64,000 nucleotides of DNA from Topomyia yanbarensis (lineage: Eukaryota; Arthropoda; Insecta; Diptera; Culicidae), in NCBI RefSeq assembly GCF_030247195.1, contig NC_080671.1:189141725-189205724 (forward strand), read 5' to 3'. The notes under the pieces are model-generated. The model had not been told where the DNA came from and searched no databases. It saw only the letters and a list, made by a program, of their open reading frames with translations. Positions 45,431 through 58,085 of the stretch are shown here, piece by piece. A program made the position numbers and the translations under genes. Each line of letters begins with the position of its first letter. Positions within the stretch are counted from its first letter, which is position 1.

Positions 45431-45921
45431 GGGCGAAGATAGAAACGCATCGAGAGAAAAGAATGCTATATGGGATTTCGCCAGGGGCGAAGATTAGAAT
45501 TGAATTTCATTTTGCATTAATTTTCGCCACTTTTTTTAAATTGTTCAAACTTCATGAAAAATGGTAATAATAGCGGATGTTCGTTCATATGTATTCCTGC
45601 GATGCTCAAAATCATTGCTATCGAATATTCTAACGCTCAATCATAAAATCTATACATTTTTCCCAGTGATAGAAATCATGACCATTTTTAGTTTTCAGGG
45701 AAATTGGTGCTCTACAGGTATGACTCTATTTACGATTAAAATATGATATGAACTATTCTTATTTAAATTAATGTAGTTTGCATATTTTAATTGTCTTAAT
45801 TTGTTTTTTAATATTCGTCGAAAAGTAAAGTCCTGATCGTAAAGCAGATAGAATTATTTTTAGTTGTTCTACAAGGGGGGCGAAAATTGGGGAGGGGGCG
45901 AAGAATGATACGTCTACCCTA

Positions 45922-46940
45922 AAAGTCGTTACGACGCAACTTGTTGACACAAAAAAGCCGCAAACAGCAAATCCCCCTTGTCCCAACCGGTGATTCTAAA
46001 CGTCATCATGCGCCTCTTTGCTCCGCAAAGTTATACGCAAACCTACAAAAAGCGTGCGCCCAGCGCGCAGATGTGTTTATTTGTGGTTCAGCTTGCATGG
46101 ATGATCCTATCGAAGAATTAACACCCAGAATCGGAAGGTACGAAGCAAAAACTGTATAGATATGCGCTTGCCAGAACAATACTGTCTGGTAGAGTCGTTT
46201 AAACGTGCGGTTAAATACGTATTAATTCACCAGGATTTACATCTGCCTTTTTATGGATGTTTCTATTTCTTTCTCTTTATCTTGATCGTTCATCAACCAT
46301 CGTCAGAATCGAAGGATGTACGTTGGATTTCCCTTTTCAGTCTGTGAAATCTAATCATCCTGAAGCGGAGGTTCCGGACGGTACGTTGTCCCTGCCTGCG
46401 TCAAACCTTTATTGTAATCCTTTGAGCTTCATTACGGTTTGTCGAGAGAAACCGACTACAATGAACCGTTTATTGACTCTTCGTTGTTCGCTCCTTTACA
46501 AATATTTGTTCGTTTGCAGTGGGTGCTAGGTGCCACGGGGGAGGACATTTGTGTAACTCTGAGGGTGTCGTACAGTGAGTATCTACTCGAGTTGATTCGA
46601 TTAACAAATAATCGGAGCAAATCGTTATTTGGAAATACTGAACGACATATCTGCAGGGGTGACGTCTATGTTTGAATGGATTAATAGATACTTTTGTGAA
46701 TCTTTATCTGAGAACGAATACATATCTACGCCTGACCGGAAGTGAATCTGTAGACAGTTTATGTAATGGAATTCAATGATATCTGCGAAAATATCTTACA
46801 TGTCCAACTTGGGGAATAATCGTGTTCTGCTATCAAATTTAAAAGTTCTGAAATTTACTCAAACGACTGTTTCAGGTTGAATCAAATATTAGAGGAAAAA
46901 AATAACGTAAAAAGGTACTCGATATGTGATCTATTAGAAC
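45922..46940. other. no recognised gene; moderately GC-rich
   Basis: A 72-aa frame at 45941-46159 (MLTQKSRKQQIPLVPTGDSK start, several Cys and basic residues) and a 90-aa frame at 46257-46529 look weakly coding-like but are unrecognised and overlap other frames. The stretch has no second copy in the window. Confidence 0.3.
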
Positions 46941-48766
46941 TAGGGTTCGTCGCGGTGCGGATGTGGGCGGTAAATGGATTGTCCGCACCGCAACCGCAAA
47001 AAAATAATAAAACCGCACCGCTTACCGCAACCGCACTTTATTTACCGCACCGCACCGCGCGGTAATGCGATAAAATTTTGATATTTTTAAAAATAGTGTT
47101 GAAAAATTGTTTATTTGTGTAACCATATATAATAAAATGTTATTCTTATTCACACGAAATTTAACTTTAAGAGACTCCTCAAAATGTAATGTTCATGAAA
47201 AAAATTAACTTTTGCATTTTCTATTAATAAAATTCCGTACATTTTAAGGCAAACATTATACATTCAAAAACGGTCTACTGCAGTAATAGGAAAACTTTTA
47301 TTTTAGCAACCCTTCAGTTAATTGAAAAAAGTGGAATAAAAATGTAATAAGAAATGAAGTTGCATATTTTTCTCTTTAAATTTTCATATTTTCAATGTTT
47401 TTGACATATGAAAATGATATGGATGATTTTCGCATTCACGTAGTAAAAACCACCTTTCATTCTTAAAGGAATTTCACCAAAAAAATTTAAAGTCGAAATA
47501 CCAGTACTTCTATATAGTAGCGCATATATTCCAATCCAGTGCAATAAAAACATATTGTATTTCATCAATAAGAACGACGCCATACTTGACAAAAAGCTCT
47601 ATAGGTAAATTACATCTAATCAGGAGTCCGGTCTCAACCGGTACAGAATTATTGAGCATTAGAAAAACTGCAAAAAATGTATGATTTGTAGCATACAGCA
47701 GAAATGATTTTTACGGACAAAATATCCCAAAACTCTAACTTCCGCATTCTTCAAAAAAAACAGATGTATTCTTATTCAAAAACTAAGATTGCTCCCTTTA
47801 AAAATGTATGAAGTGTAATTTTCTAACGGCTAGTTCGAAAGTTCTAGCATTTAATGTATTTTCCTCTAATATTTTCCCAAAGAGCTAATGGCAAAAACTT
47901 CAATTGCAGTGAACGGGAGTCAAACTATGTGGTATTTGACAAAAAAGCTTCAAAAAAGCTACAAAATAGTCTTAACTGAAAAATATTAGCACTTAATTTG
48001 GTAGAAAATTATAGTAAATTTGAATGGAAGTACGCGAAAAAAAGTTATGTAGCATACTTTTTGAGAAAAAGACCAATAAAATTCACATTGAATTTACACA
48101 GCAATCAAAGAAGATAGAAATACGATGTTGATGATAGAATAATCATCCTAATTTGGACCCCTCCTAATTTTGGACGCTTTCATACTTTTATATCCTTTAC
48201 TGCCAATTACTCCAAATTCGTTTGGTTTGATGAAAATAATTATAATCTTTGGGTCGTGTGTAAGTCCCAGCATAATTAGTTCATCTCTAATTCCATTATA
48301 ATTAGTCAAAATTCACAGTTGAAAAATTGATATCGGAAACGATTCATAATTCAACGATTTCCAACAGAAATCAGGAGAAGTGATGAACTTTTAGATTGGA
48401 TTTAAGAGTACAAATTTATTGTTGTTAAATGATCTAATAATTTTGTCTCTATTTGGATCTTGCATTTTATGTATTTGAAATGGTTAGTTTGCGAAGTTTT
48501 ACTTAGAAGTATAAAATAACTAGTCCAAAATATGTCGTAAAAATAATAGCGTCAAAATATTTCGGACACAGCTAGATTTTCTATCATTATAGCAGTCTGT
48601 TTATCAATTTAGAATAATCACAATCATCACTTTATCAATTTTTTTGCGGTGCGGTAGCAGTAAGCCGCGCACCGCATCTGCGGGAAAAAGTGTTTTACCG
48701 CACCGCAGATTTTGCGGTACGGGTGCGGTAAATACCGCGCGGTTGCGGTAAACGCGGCGAACCCTA
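46941..48766. mobile_element. 1.8-kb hAT-like foldback with GCGGTGCGGT-rich ends
   Basis: The element starts TAGGGTTCGTCGCGGTGCGG; the complement of its right end starts TAGGGTTCGCCGCGTTTACC. Flanking octamers ATTAGAAC (46933-46940) and ATTATGAC (48767-48774) agree at 6 of 8. The outer ~120 bp on each side are built of degenerate GCGGTGCGG / TACCGCACCGC words in a very AT-rich core without transposase. Its terminal TAGGGTT is the same as in the element at 15768-16777. Confidence 0.75.
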
Positions 48767-48783
48767 ATTATGACACATTCTTT

Positions 48784-50917
48784 CGTGACGTTACAACGAT
48801 TTGACGAATCTTCATTCCATAAATATTTTATAACTTTATCAAATGAACGCCTACATCAAAACTTATTACATATTCAGAAAGAAGACGAAATTTCACGAAA
48901 GATTCAAGCGACATAAACTGAATAAACTGGAAGAGGGTTGTTTTATGACCAATAATGTAACGTGACGTTACAACGCGTCACAAATTAGAACCTTCAGCGT
49001 ATTTAATTAAAAGTCAAAATATCTGCTCTATAAGATTTTTTTTATCAAGAACCAATCTTCTATGAAGTATTTCTAAATAACTTACGAATAATAAGGTGTC
49101 ATTAAATATAAAGTTTATTGCTTTGTTTCTTTTTAAGCATCTTTTACTTTCGTGACGTTACAACGTTACAAAGCGATATCTCATTGCGTTGTAAAGTCAC
49201 GAAAATCTTCAACTTTTCTATAACTCTGTAAATTACGCTGGTGCTATTGTTTTGAGTGAAATTTTTAATATTTATTACATATAGCCATGTTAATGATATT
49301 TTGCTCGAGTAATATGGGGTTGTCCAAAAATCACGATACAGTTTATTTTTGAAATTATGGTAGAAATAATCGATTAAACCAAGAATTTTTTCTTTCATTT
49401 CTGTTACAGATAGATTTGAGGCATTTGACACATTTATTTATTTGATACGGCTCAATATGGTAGTTTAACGAAGCCGGAAAAGTAGGTTTTATAACAAATT
49501 TCACAAGAGAAAATAAACTGGCAGTATTGCTTTGTTTAATTTGGAATCAGGTTCCCGATCCGAGTTTATAGTATGATATTTGTATTGTTAGGCTTAAACA
49601 AGTGGATTTATATGAGGAAGCGAGCACAATTTAAGCGCCAGACAATCGATAGGGCTCGGTACAGTGAAGTATTGTATATGTTATAGTTACTTTTTACTTG
49701 GGGAGACGACCGGATGAAGATCTTATAAAAAAAGTTATAGTTTCAAATATTCAGGAAAAAAGAACACGTCACATCACCGTGATGTTACGAAAGGATGTGT
49801 TACATCCAGTCGTTGATTCGACGGGATTTAAAATGTCGTCAAACTCCAACAAAAACTCTCCATCTATCTTTTTCGTGGTCATTTGAGACCATGACCACAG
49901 TCAAAGCCTTTTTATCCGACTCTAAACAATTGAGACGATTTAGTCTGGTCAACCAGAAAGGTCTCCGTAGCCCCAACAATTGCGTTGCAATCTCCTGTAA
50001 ATTCGAATAGATAATTGTCCATAACGGATTTAATACCACAGGAAATTCGATGATGTAGCTTCAACGATGTATTTCGGTTTGTAACGGAAGAATTGGTTGG
50101 TACCTGACTGACAGCACGTGCGACTACAACTGTGGTCGCGGACAACCTTATAACAGGCGGCTCGTCGAAGATAGCGAAGTGTAAAATGGTTGATTGCTGG
50201 GAGGAAAGGAGTATTCAGGGAACGAATTAATATTCATGCCCAAGAACAAAACGCGGGAATTCCCTTACAACCTTCCAACGCATGTCCTGAACTACGTTGC
50301 TGTTAGCGCGATTGCGTCGAAACGTATCATATGACCAGCCAGCGTCGAGGAGAATACAGCGGAGGTGAACTTTAATGAAATATAATGTGACGTTGTACAA
50401 TCGTTTATTAAAAATACCTCGCCCAGTGCATTCGAGTTTTGTAGATCGTATCATATATAAAAATTTGTTTATTTCCTGAATCTATAGTTAGGTTTGATGA
50501 AAGATTTCACTTGAAAAAGTTATAACAGATTTATAGAATGAAGGTCAAATCGTTGTAACGTCGCGTGTGTTGATGGTATATAACCCCTTAAGCACTTGAG
50601 GGTGTACATTCTGAATTTAGAAATATCACGCTAGTATAATTTTCGGTTTATGAAACAGCTTGAAAGAGTTTTAATTGCTCGAGTAAACTTTAACACTAAA
50701 TCTGAAAAATCATTTAAGCGGGTGATAAAAGTTAATATACGTGACGTTACAACGCAAAGTGTATTCTGTTGTAACTTTTGTTCCGCACATCCAATAAAAT
50801 AAGAGGCTTTTTGGAAAAGTATTTTTGGATACAAAGAGATTTCGGAATATAAATTTGAATAAAATTGTAATGTTTTGATAAACTGAATAAATATGCATTT
50901 TTCGTGACGTTACAACA
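48784..50917. repeat. dispersed cluster of the 15-bp motif CGTGACGTTACAACG
   Basis: Exact forward copies are at 48784, 48961, 49151 and 50740. There is a near-exact copy at 50903 (ends ACA) and inverted variants at 49186 (one mismatch region) and 50551 (CGCGACG). A looser copy is near 50387. Forward neighbours are 177, 190 and 163 bp apart, suggesting a decayed ~180-bp monomer. The sequence between 49300 and 50500 has several unrecognised ORFs of 62-77 aa. The function is unknown; the core contains TGACGT. Confidence 0.7.
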
Positions 50918-51569
50918 CAGAAATAATCAAAACTTCTATAAGTTCAAAAAAATTTAATAGTCAAATATCAGTGAAAATCTTTCTAGTTTTATTATTCTCC
51001 ACTCAATAACGAACAAATTCCTTTAAACAGATTAAAATTTCAATAATAGTTTCATGAAAAAGAACTTTTTTTAAAAGTCAATAATTCAGAAACCATTTTT
51101 CCGTGAAATTCAACTTACTTCTCTATATATTTTTCAACTATTTGTAGAAATGTCAAAAATTTGATTACATTTTTTCAATGATTTAAACACTACCGAAACG
51201 AGAAAAAAAATTTGTGATACCAAAATAAGACAAAACAAAAACATCCTTCTGGTGTACAAGTCCGCGGAATGTGTCTATATATTTATATCACTTAAATACA
51301 GCGTTCAGTTGAAGATTAACACAAAATTATAGCTAAACAATATTTTTTTCCAAGGTGATTCAGACCCTCTTGAGAATAACCCAATTTAATATAACCCCAT
51401 TCAAGCATAGTTATCTAAAAAGAAAGTTTATCAATGTTAGGGTACATCCTTTTAATATTAATTTTAGGTACATATTATTTTATAATTATTTTATATTTGG
51501 TAGAATCTATAACAAATAGATTTCAAAACAGCATTGTAACTTGTAACTGATCTCTTAGCCATTATCATG

Positions 51570-53165
51570 AGCTCTTTTTTTGAAGAGATGCTCCGAAGTA
51601 TGGATTAGGGATAATGCTTCGAATGGGAAGCGAAGTTTTATTAGGTTGATTGTCTATAAACATTAACATGCACACCGAAAAGTTGCGTACATTTCAATAT
51701 TAGCAAAAAAAATAATTTTTTGGAAATGCGTAGAGATGAGACAAAAACTCAATGTGTTCAACAACAACAATAATGTTTTGAAAAGTAGAAGGAAAAGGAT
51801 GAAGAAACGATGTTTTCCGTTTGTCTCTAGCAGGATTGGTTTTTATGAGCATTTGATTTTTGTTATTTTATCAATTATATAAATAGCCTTTAAGCATCCC
51901 AAGCAACATATGTAACAAGTTTACGAAAAAATTTAGCCTACTTGGTTGAATATCAGTTGTAAAAAAGCATAAAAGCATTTTTTAGATACTGGTTTGTTGC
52001 TAATAGACTACAAACAAGTTTGTTGCTACTAATCAAACCGTAAAAAGTGGGTTTGTTGACTAAAGGAATTATTTTCCATTTTACCACTTCGATTCTAAAC
52101 GATATTCAGTAGGTGGAGCTTATAATGTTTGATAACTGTTAGTTGAAAGTAACTGAAAGCTATAGTGGATAGCAGATGTCAGTGTTTGTTTGCAATAAGT
52201 ATCATATAAAGAACAAAACACTTGGAAACTCGTCAAATACTTGCCGACACTTTAACAAAACAAATTTGCAACAATGAGATGGCGTTATCGATGCATCTGA
52301 TTCGTTGTTTTTCTTCTGTCAACGAATCAGCCACAACGAGAAGGCGGCCATGATGCTTTCATAAATCTTTGCACCATATTCGAATTGCATATTGGTAGGC
52401 GCAATTAAAAACTGCGTGATTTGCGTGAAGCGCTATATCTTATTGTTATAGTTTCATCCATTCCTGATTTTATTTGAGGGCGCATTGAAAATATAAACGT
52501 AACATTGAAAAATTCACAGTAAATCTAGATGCGCCGGTGAAATTTAACTTTAGAAGAGTAAAATACTTGCTTTCAAATATTCCAAACTATTTTGCCAAAA
52601 TAACATCGCATTATTCCAACACCTAAAATTTTCCAAACATAATTGAACTCGATTTGAAACTGGGTGGCAAAATTGATTTGCAATACAGCGTACGTTTTCA
52701 TAACATGTTACAAATAGACTCCGCCTTGGGGCTTTTTTGGTGATGAAACAGTTGAGATCATGTTCACCCCGGCTAGATTATTACACGTGGTTTGGTTTCA
52801 TTATTAGTTGTTAATATTCTTTTACTACAAAATATGTTGCTTGGGATGGTTGAAAATAATTAAAAAGTTAAATTATTTCAAGTTAGTGGCTATTCATGGT
52901 TGATATTTGAGTGTTGAATTAAATGGTGTAATACAATTTTGTATACGAGGACTCGTTTTGGAGTTGTGATCTTTAATAGTGAAGAAAAGTAAAATTAATG
53001 CTCGAAAACATCTTGTACGATCACGACCACATTATTTCGAAACTGTCAACTTTGGATGCTTAGTATCATTAAAGAATATTACAGCCTTAAGCAGCACGTC
53101 TTCTAATAAAATAATTTTGGCAGTTAATCCTACTAGAAATAATTATAAAGCATTTATTCTTCAAA
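51570..53165 (+). repeat. long dispersed repeat, copy 2 (partner 24420-25345)
   Basis: This is the same repeat as 24420-25345 in the same orientation. It lacks the 178-bp MITE found there and contains a 952-bp insertion of its own (51896-52847). Downstream it meets the SINE at 53238. Confidence 0.75.
51896..52847. mobile_element. 952-bp TIR element (ATCCCAAGCAACATAT ends) with empty site in the partner repeat
   Basis: Left end ATCCCAAGCAACATATGTAA and the complement of the right end ATCCCAAGCAACATATTTTG match at the first 16 bases. Copy 1 of the host repeat reads TTAGCAGGATTGG across the corresponding point (about 25065), so it is unoccupied. The interior repeats GTTTGTTG..AC phrases near 51985-52065. 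No transposase is present. Confidence 0.8.
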
Positions 53166-53237
53166 CAAATTTAGTTCCAGATTTAATGTCTTCAGCAAAG
53201 TTTTCAAAGGCTGCTATTTCAAACAACTTTGTTGATT

Positions 53238-53392
53238 GGGGCGGGCTAAGCGTAGTTCGTAAGTTGAATGCCTTGTACGCAGCTTATCTGGGTTCGTTTC
53301 CTAACGCCCGCACATAAGGTTAAAAAATTTCCAATCTAAAAATACCGAAAGACACTAAGGTTAAAGCCTCTATAGTCAAAATGAAAAAAAAA
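53238..53392 (+). mobile_element. tRNA-derived SINE (Feilai type), full length
   Basis: The head GGGGCGGGCTAAGCGTAGTT has a recognisable A box and a B box with one change (GGTTCGTTTCC at 53291-53301). The body ends CTAAGGTTAAAGCCTCTATA, then GTCAAAATG and a short A run. AACTTTGTTGATT before and AACTTTGTAGAAG after it agree at 10 of 13 and look like the target-site duplication made by LINE machinery. It is more diverged in the tRNA-like part than the 30347 copy. Confidence 0.85.
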
Positions 53393-53823
53393 CTTTGTAG
53401 AAGATATTCCATAACTAATTTTGTTGAAGACATGAATACTTCGTGCATTCAGAATATCGAAATATATTAGGCTACATGTGAAAGAAAACCTTTAAAACAA
53501 GTTTTTCTGAATTACTTGAATTGTTAAAGGTCTTCTGCTGTGTATAAACAATATAATTCACATTTTTTTTCTAGGTAGTCTCTGAAGCTTCCAATAACGT
53601 TTTATTGAAAATAATAAACTGGCTTTAACAAAATTTCTTAAATATCATTTTATATCTCGATATATTTCTGAATCCTTTTATAACAGAATTGAAGGTATCA
53701 CTTCATTTGGCTCACATTGGAATACCTCTGGGTTGTAATGGGTTCAAGAGACAAATAAACATGACATTGAATAACCGAAATGAAATCAAATGTCGACATA
53801 CAAAATTGAAACAGTAAACAATA

Positions 53824-54100
53824 TAGGGTAAAGTGCCTATTTTTACACTATTAAGGAAGGTGCTTCACTAATTCATTAATTAGACGGCCTACAATCGATG
53901 GAATGTGTATAAATTGGCGCCAGCGCTATGCTTCGTTATTAAGAATCAATCTAATAACACGAATGCCCTGAAAACTATGAAATGCTTGGTCGTGTTTGAG
54001 GGCAATAAATACTCCAATCGAGTGCTCCAATGCGTTGAACAAAGGCTTCAAATGAGTTGGGTGATAGTATAAACATGTCGAAAATAGGCTCCTTACCCTA
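53824..54100. mobile_element. 277-bp TA-flanked MITE (TAGGGTAA..GCCTATTTT ends)
   Basis: Ends TAGGGTAAAGTGCCTATTTT and the complement TAGGGTAAGGAGCCTATTTT agree at 18 of 20. TA lies at both edges. The interior is unique in the window and without ORF. Confidence 0.8.
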
Positions 54101-55750
54101 TCTCCATCTATTGTTTACCCCGCCTGCTTCAAAACAAAGCAATTTTGGGCCAAACTTGTAAAGAACAAAGAATGTTTTAATCATCATCGAAAAAAGCTTT
54201 GGTTTGTTTGTTTACAGATTATATTTACAGCACATTTCGTAGTCGTTCATGAAAACGGTCCCTTGCCTAAAACTTTCTTATCGTGAAGTTACGGTCATTC
54301 TACTACATACATACACGTGTGCGACTGTCGGTAATCCTTGATATAATTTTGCTGCTCTCTGATGTTTTGCAAACAACAGAACAAATGGTTATAGCATCAT
54401 GATAATCTCACCCACTCATCGTACCATCGAATAGAACATATGCTTTTTGAGTGCCCGTCCATTTGGATACGGATATAGACTAGAGGCTCTTGTTGAACTA
54501 AACTGTTTTATCAGATAAAATAACTAATTAGAGTGCTGGGGAGACATGAAAGAATCATCATCAGATCACTGAGTCGTATGTTCGTGCAGACGAATGGATA
54601 AAGGTTCGTACCAATCGTACATATGAGGAACTGATTTGTTTGTGGAACCGCATTCTCTGCCATTCCTTCCGCCACTTTCAGGACTAGTACTGATATGGTG
54701 TGACCGGGACCAATACCGGGGCCAAAATCAATTGTTCCTCTAATTTTAGTATCAAAAATCATAATGCGAAATTATTACGCATCGAAGATAACAATATCCC
54801 AAATATAATTGGATTCTAATATCCTATTGGGTTCAATTAAAATACTTGTATTTAGGGTGTGGTTGATTGGAGTAAATAATTTTTGAAAAGAATATTAAAT
54901 TGCTATTTTAATCATACTAGAAAGGATCTAGAACTTTTTCGAAAATTTCATACTCGATGTATATAAATTTGAATCGATAACAATTACACCTAATAAACAA
55001 TAGACAGTTTTGGACCAATTCGGGCCTAGTAAGGGGTTTTGAGCTATAGAATTGAAACATGTCAACCGATTTGCGAAAGGCTGATCAGTCAGATTTTTCA
55101 TTGTTAACTTTGTGTCAATAACGGACTTCTAAGGAAAACTCCTTTCATATGGTGTTGTGATTTAATCACATTTGGAGAAAATCAATTGGTTGTATATGAT
55201 ATAAGTTCATTCGGGCCGTAGCCAGGATTTTGTTTCGGGTGCGGCTTAAATTTTTTTGTATAAATGTATTAATTCTGATAATTTGAGATAGTCACTGGAA
55301 ACTTAATGTAATTATGAAAAGTTCTCAGTGAAACCAGTTTCAAAACTAAAACAATAGCCAGCAAAAACCCTAAAAATATGTTATCCGTTTTACAAGAACG
55401 GTTATAGTGCATCAACGAATTGAATTTGATTATTATTATTATTTTACAAGTTACAACTTTCTCTAGTTACAAAAACGAATATTCAAGAACTCAAAGTATT
55501 TATGGGTGCCTGAAAATGCAACGTATTCTAGATTACACATTTAAAAGGCGTAGAAGACCCAAAACTGGAATGAGTACAAAAGGACAGGAGGACAAAACCA
55601 ACGTCAAAGTTATTCGTTCGCAGATCCTAATTCTTAATGAAATTTATACTTTTCATATCATTGGACTTACGAATTAAAAATATTGCAGACTGATTTTTCT
55701 AGCCCGGAAAAATTCCTAAATCCTTGAAACTATGCTAAAAGTCAAAATGA
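54101..55750. other. no gene; one hAT-end scrap
   Basis: Short ORFs only. At 55208-55255 CGTAGCCAGGATTTTGTTTC resembles the inner part of a CAGTGGCGTAGCCAGG hAT end (compare 24330). An 85-aa frame at 55420-55677 is not recognised. Confidence 0.35.
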
Positions 55751-55756
55751 AAAGTG

Positions 55757-56601
55757 TGTAATATAATTGTAAAAGTTTAGAATGAAAAATCCTTTTCTTA
55801 TAGAAAATATTTCGTAATTAATAAATTTGAGTATAACTTTTTATCAAACTTTTTATGGACATATTTACTCGACAAATAATTATTTATAAATCACTTATAT
55901 CACATCTTATTCCTTATGAAGTAGTGAAACGATTTTACATTAATCGGAACATTAGAGTAATTATTACTAAAATTTACACGACATTGATGGTAAGAACCAA
56001 TGTCGAGAAGACTTGACCAAGATTTTATGGGGAGACTTGACCAAGTGGCAATAAGCTGAAAAGAAGATACAAAATTTCTGATATTTACTGTACTGTGATA
56101 CCTACTGTTAACGTTAATCACGTCACACAAAAATCCCACCTAAAACATCAGTCTGTATCTTTTGGTTTTACTAATCAAGGTTAGCAGTATTATGGCTAAT
56201 TTCGTAACGTGTGAACATGCAATGTAAGTAGTACAGATAATCCTTAAAAGGAAATGCATTAAAAACAGTCGAAATTTATGAACCGCAACCTGCTATTGCT
56301 ACTTAAGGATCTCGACAATATGGAAAAATATGATTATAGCCTGTATTACGTCTTATTTTTTTTCTTGATTTTTCAATATTCTTTTGATCAAGTCTCCAGC
56401 TGACCAAAAAAAAAACGTTCACAGAAAAACTTTTATAACCTTTGCAAAAAAAAAAAATAAACTAAGCATTCTGCAAAAAGTCATGAATACGCACAATACC
56501 AATGTACATCATATCTCAATGAGTTTTGAAGGATTAAAAACTGTTTTTAGAGAGTTATGCAGGTTTAGCTGAAAATCTGGTCGTCTATCCATGTCCCCCT
56601 A
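55757..56601 (+). repeat. 'GGGGAACATGGG' repeat family, third copy with an unoccupied hAT target
   Basis: The stretch is collinear with 15370-16848 and, inverted, with 43502-44198. The right end reads CCATGTCCCCCTA, a decayed form of the family terminus. At about 56160-56175 it crosses the point where the 15768 element is inserted in the other copy without interruption. Confidence 0.75.
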
Positions 56602-57301
56602 AGTGGTTATAAACAAAAAACTAAAAAAATCGACAAACATTTTTATTGTATATTCTGAAAGTACATACTTTGGAAAATACCTGTGCGAAATTTCATCCAG
56701 ATCGGAGCGCTAAATTTTAAATTACAGCCGTTTGCAGCGTGCTGGTTCTTCCACGAGTGAAGTTAACACCAAACTTTAAACGCAATTATCTCATAATGAA
56801 GTTTTTTGAAAAGTACCATTGCGGTGAACGTGATATCTCAAAAACTAGTCATCAGCTTTTTTTGTTTGTATTTATTTTTTCGTGTACTTGAACGGTTCCT
56901 TTTTTTCAATTTCGATTCTTTGCAATGATTTTTTATTTAAAATTTTGAACACCACAAAACTAATTTTTTTGTTCAACAAGTTTTTAATGCAAGAAATTTT
57001 TTTTATTGGGAAACCGATCCGTTCAATTACACCACAATAAATTTCTCTTCAATAATCTTTTTAGTTTTTGGATTTTAGTCGAGCGGTTCGGCTTGGAGAG
57101 CGTTCACCGTAAACCTCTGTCAAAAAACACGTTTCGGGGGATGAGCCATAACTTCGACAACCTTGAATATTTTTTTTACCTTCGATTGTGCTACCAAGAA
57201 ACTGTCTTTAATTTTTTCAAATAAAAATTTCATAAAACACTTTAAAAAAATCACGAACTTAGCTCACTTTTTCGCCACAACTTTGTATATAACCCCTTAA
57301 T
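56600..57301. mobile_element. 700-bp TIR element (TAAGGGGTTATA ends)
   Basis: Left end CTAAGTGGTTATAAACA and the complement of the right end TTAAGGGGTTATATACA agree at about 13 of 17. The right end plus about 80 bp recurs at 26531-26640 inverted. It abuts the preceding repeat with a shared TA. Confidence 0.55.
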
Positions 57302-57884
57302 CGTTATTTTCTACGATCAAAAGATTATACTCATTACCATGCTGTCGTAAAAACAAATTGTTTTGCTCGTATATCTGATATTTCCCATACTTCATTATTG
57401 CAGTACCTTTCAGAAGCATTCGAAATATTTTAGAAATGATCCCGTATCATGAAGTTTTTATTTACACACCTAGAAAAAATCGTGTAAATTTACGTTTTCC
57501 GACCGTAACATGTACGAGCATCAAAAGTTACATTATTTTACGATTGGTTTTAATTTTACATTATGTTGAATTTCGTAAATTACGTTATTTTACTCCATAT
57601 ATGGCGTTTGTTTGGATTTTTGATAAATGTAATTTTAAGGGACTGCATTTGGAAAGCACATCTTTCATGTAAAATTAAACGAAACACGGTTATATCTCGG
57701 CATTTCGTGAATTACGGTTTGTTAAATTGTGCCAGGTTTAGAAATATGTCAACGATAACATTCATATTTTTTGGTGTGTAATTTTGCAGTTTCTTAGAAA
57801 CGCAAGGTGTCCGTCTTAGCCGGCTTTTCCCTAATCCTTAACAATAAATCAAGAAGTTGACATGATTTTGGAAAATTGGCATCA

Positions 57885-58085
57885 AGTAGCCCCCTTGTAA
57901 GGACAGCTTTACGCCAATTTATAGTTCTTTATATCTCAAGTCCAATCTTGATTTTTCAAATGTTCTTTTCACTGTCTTTGGAGGTACTTTTGCCATATGT
58001 AAAACATCAAACAGTTTCAAATTTGAAGTTGCGTGATTGTAGTTCTTGAGAGTAATGTACAAAAAGTATCCCCCGATGACTGTAT
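57885..58085 (-). repeat. short derivative of the GGGGGTTACTTTACGCC element
   Basis: On the minus strand this 200-bp copy is about 90% identical to 21030-21190 and is bounded by decayed forms of the same terminal words (ATCGGGGGATACTTT and GGCATCAAGTAGCCCCC). It looks like an internally deleted copy of the 1.2-kb element at 21001-22191. Confidence 0.65.

Larger units (their letters stand above)
42745..45921. mobile_element. 3.2-kb TIR element (TAGGGTAGA..CGCCCCC ends) hosting three other elements
   Basis: Left end TAGGGTAGATGTACTATAAT then TCGCCCCCC; complement of the right end TAGGGTAGACGTATCATTCT then TCGCCCCCT: about 21 of 29 match. Several further CGCCCCC / GGGGGCGA words lie near both ends (42960-43010; 45425-45500, 45878-45900). 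Inside are a GGGGAACATGGG element (43502-44198), a GGGGAACCCGG MITE (44418-44760) and a copy of the ATTATGGGG family (44950-45430). With these removed the core would be about 1.6 kb. It has no transposase. Confidence 0.6.

Noticed and set aside
49912..50145. Minus-strand 77-aa frame as a retroelement protease
   Set aside because: A D-[ST]-G-like triad could not be identified and the frame has no coding continuation on either side.
52979..53317. 112-aa ORF as a gene
   Set aside because: It runs from a dispersed repeat across its edge into the SINE, so it is a chance frame.
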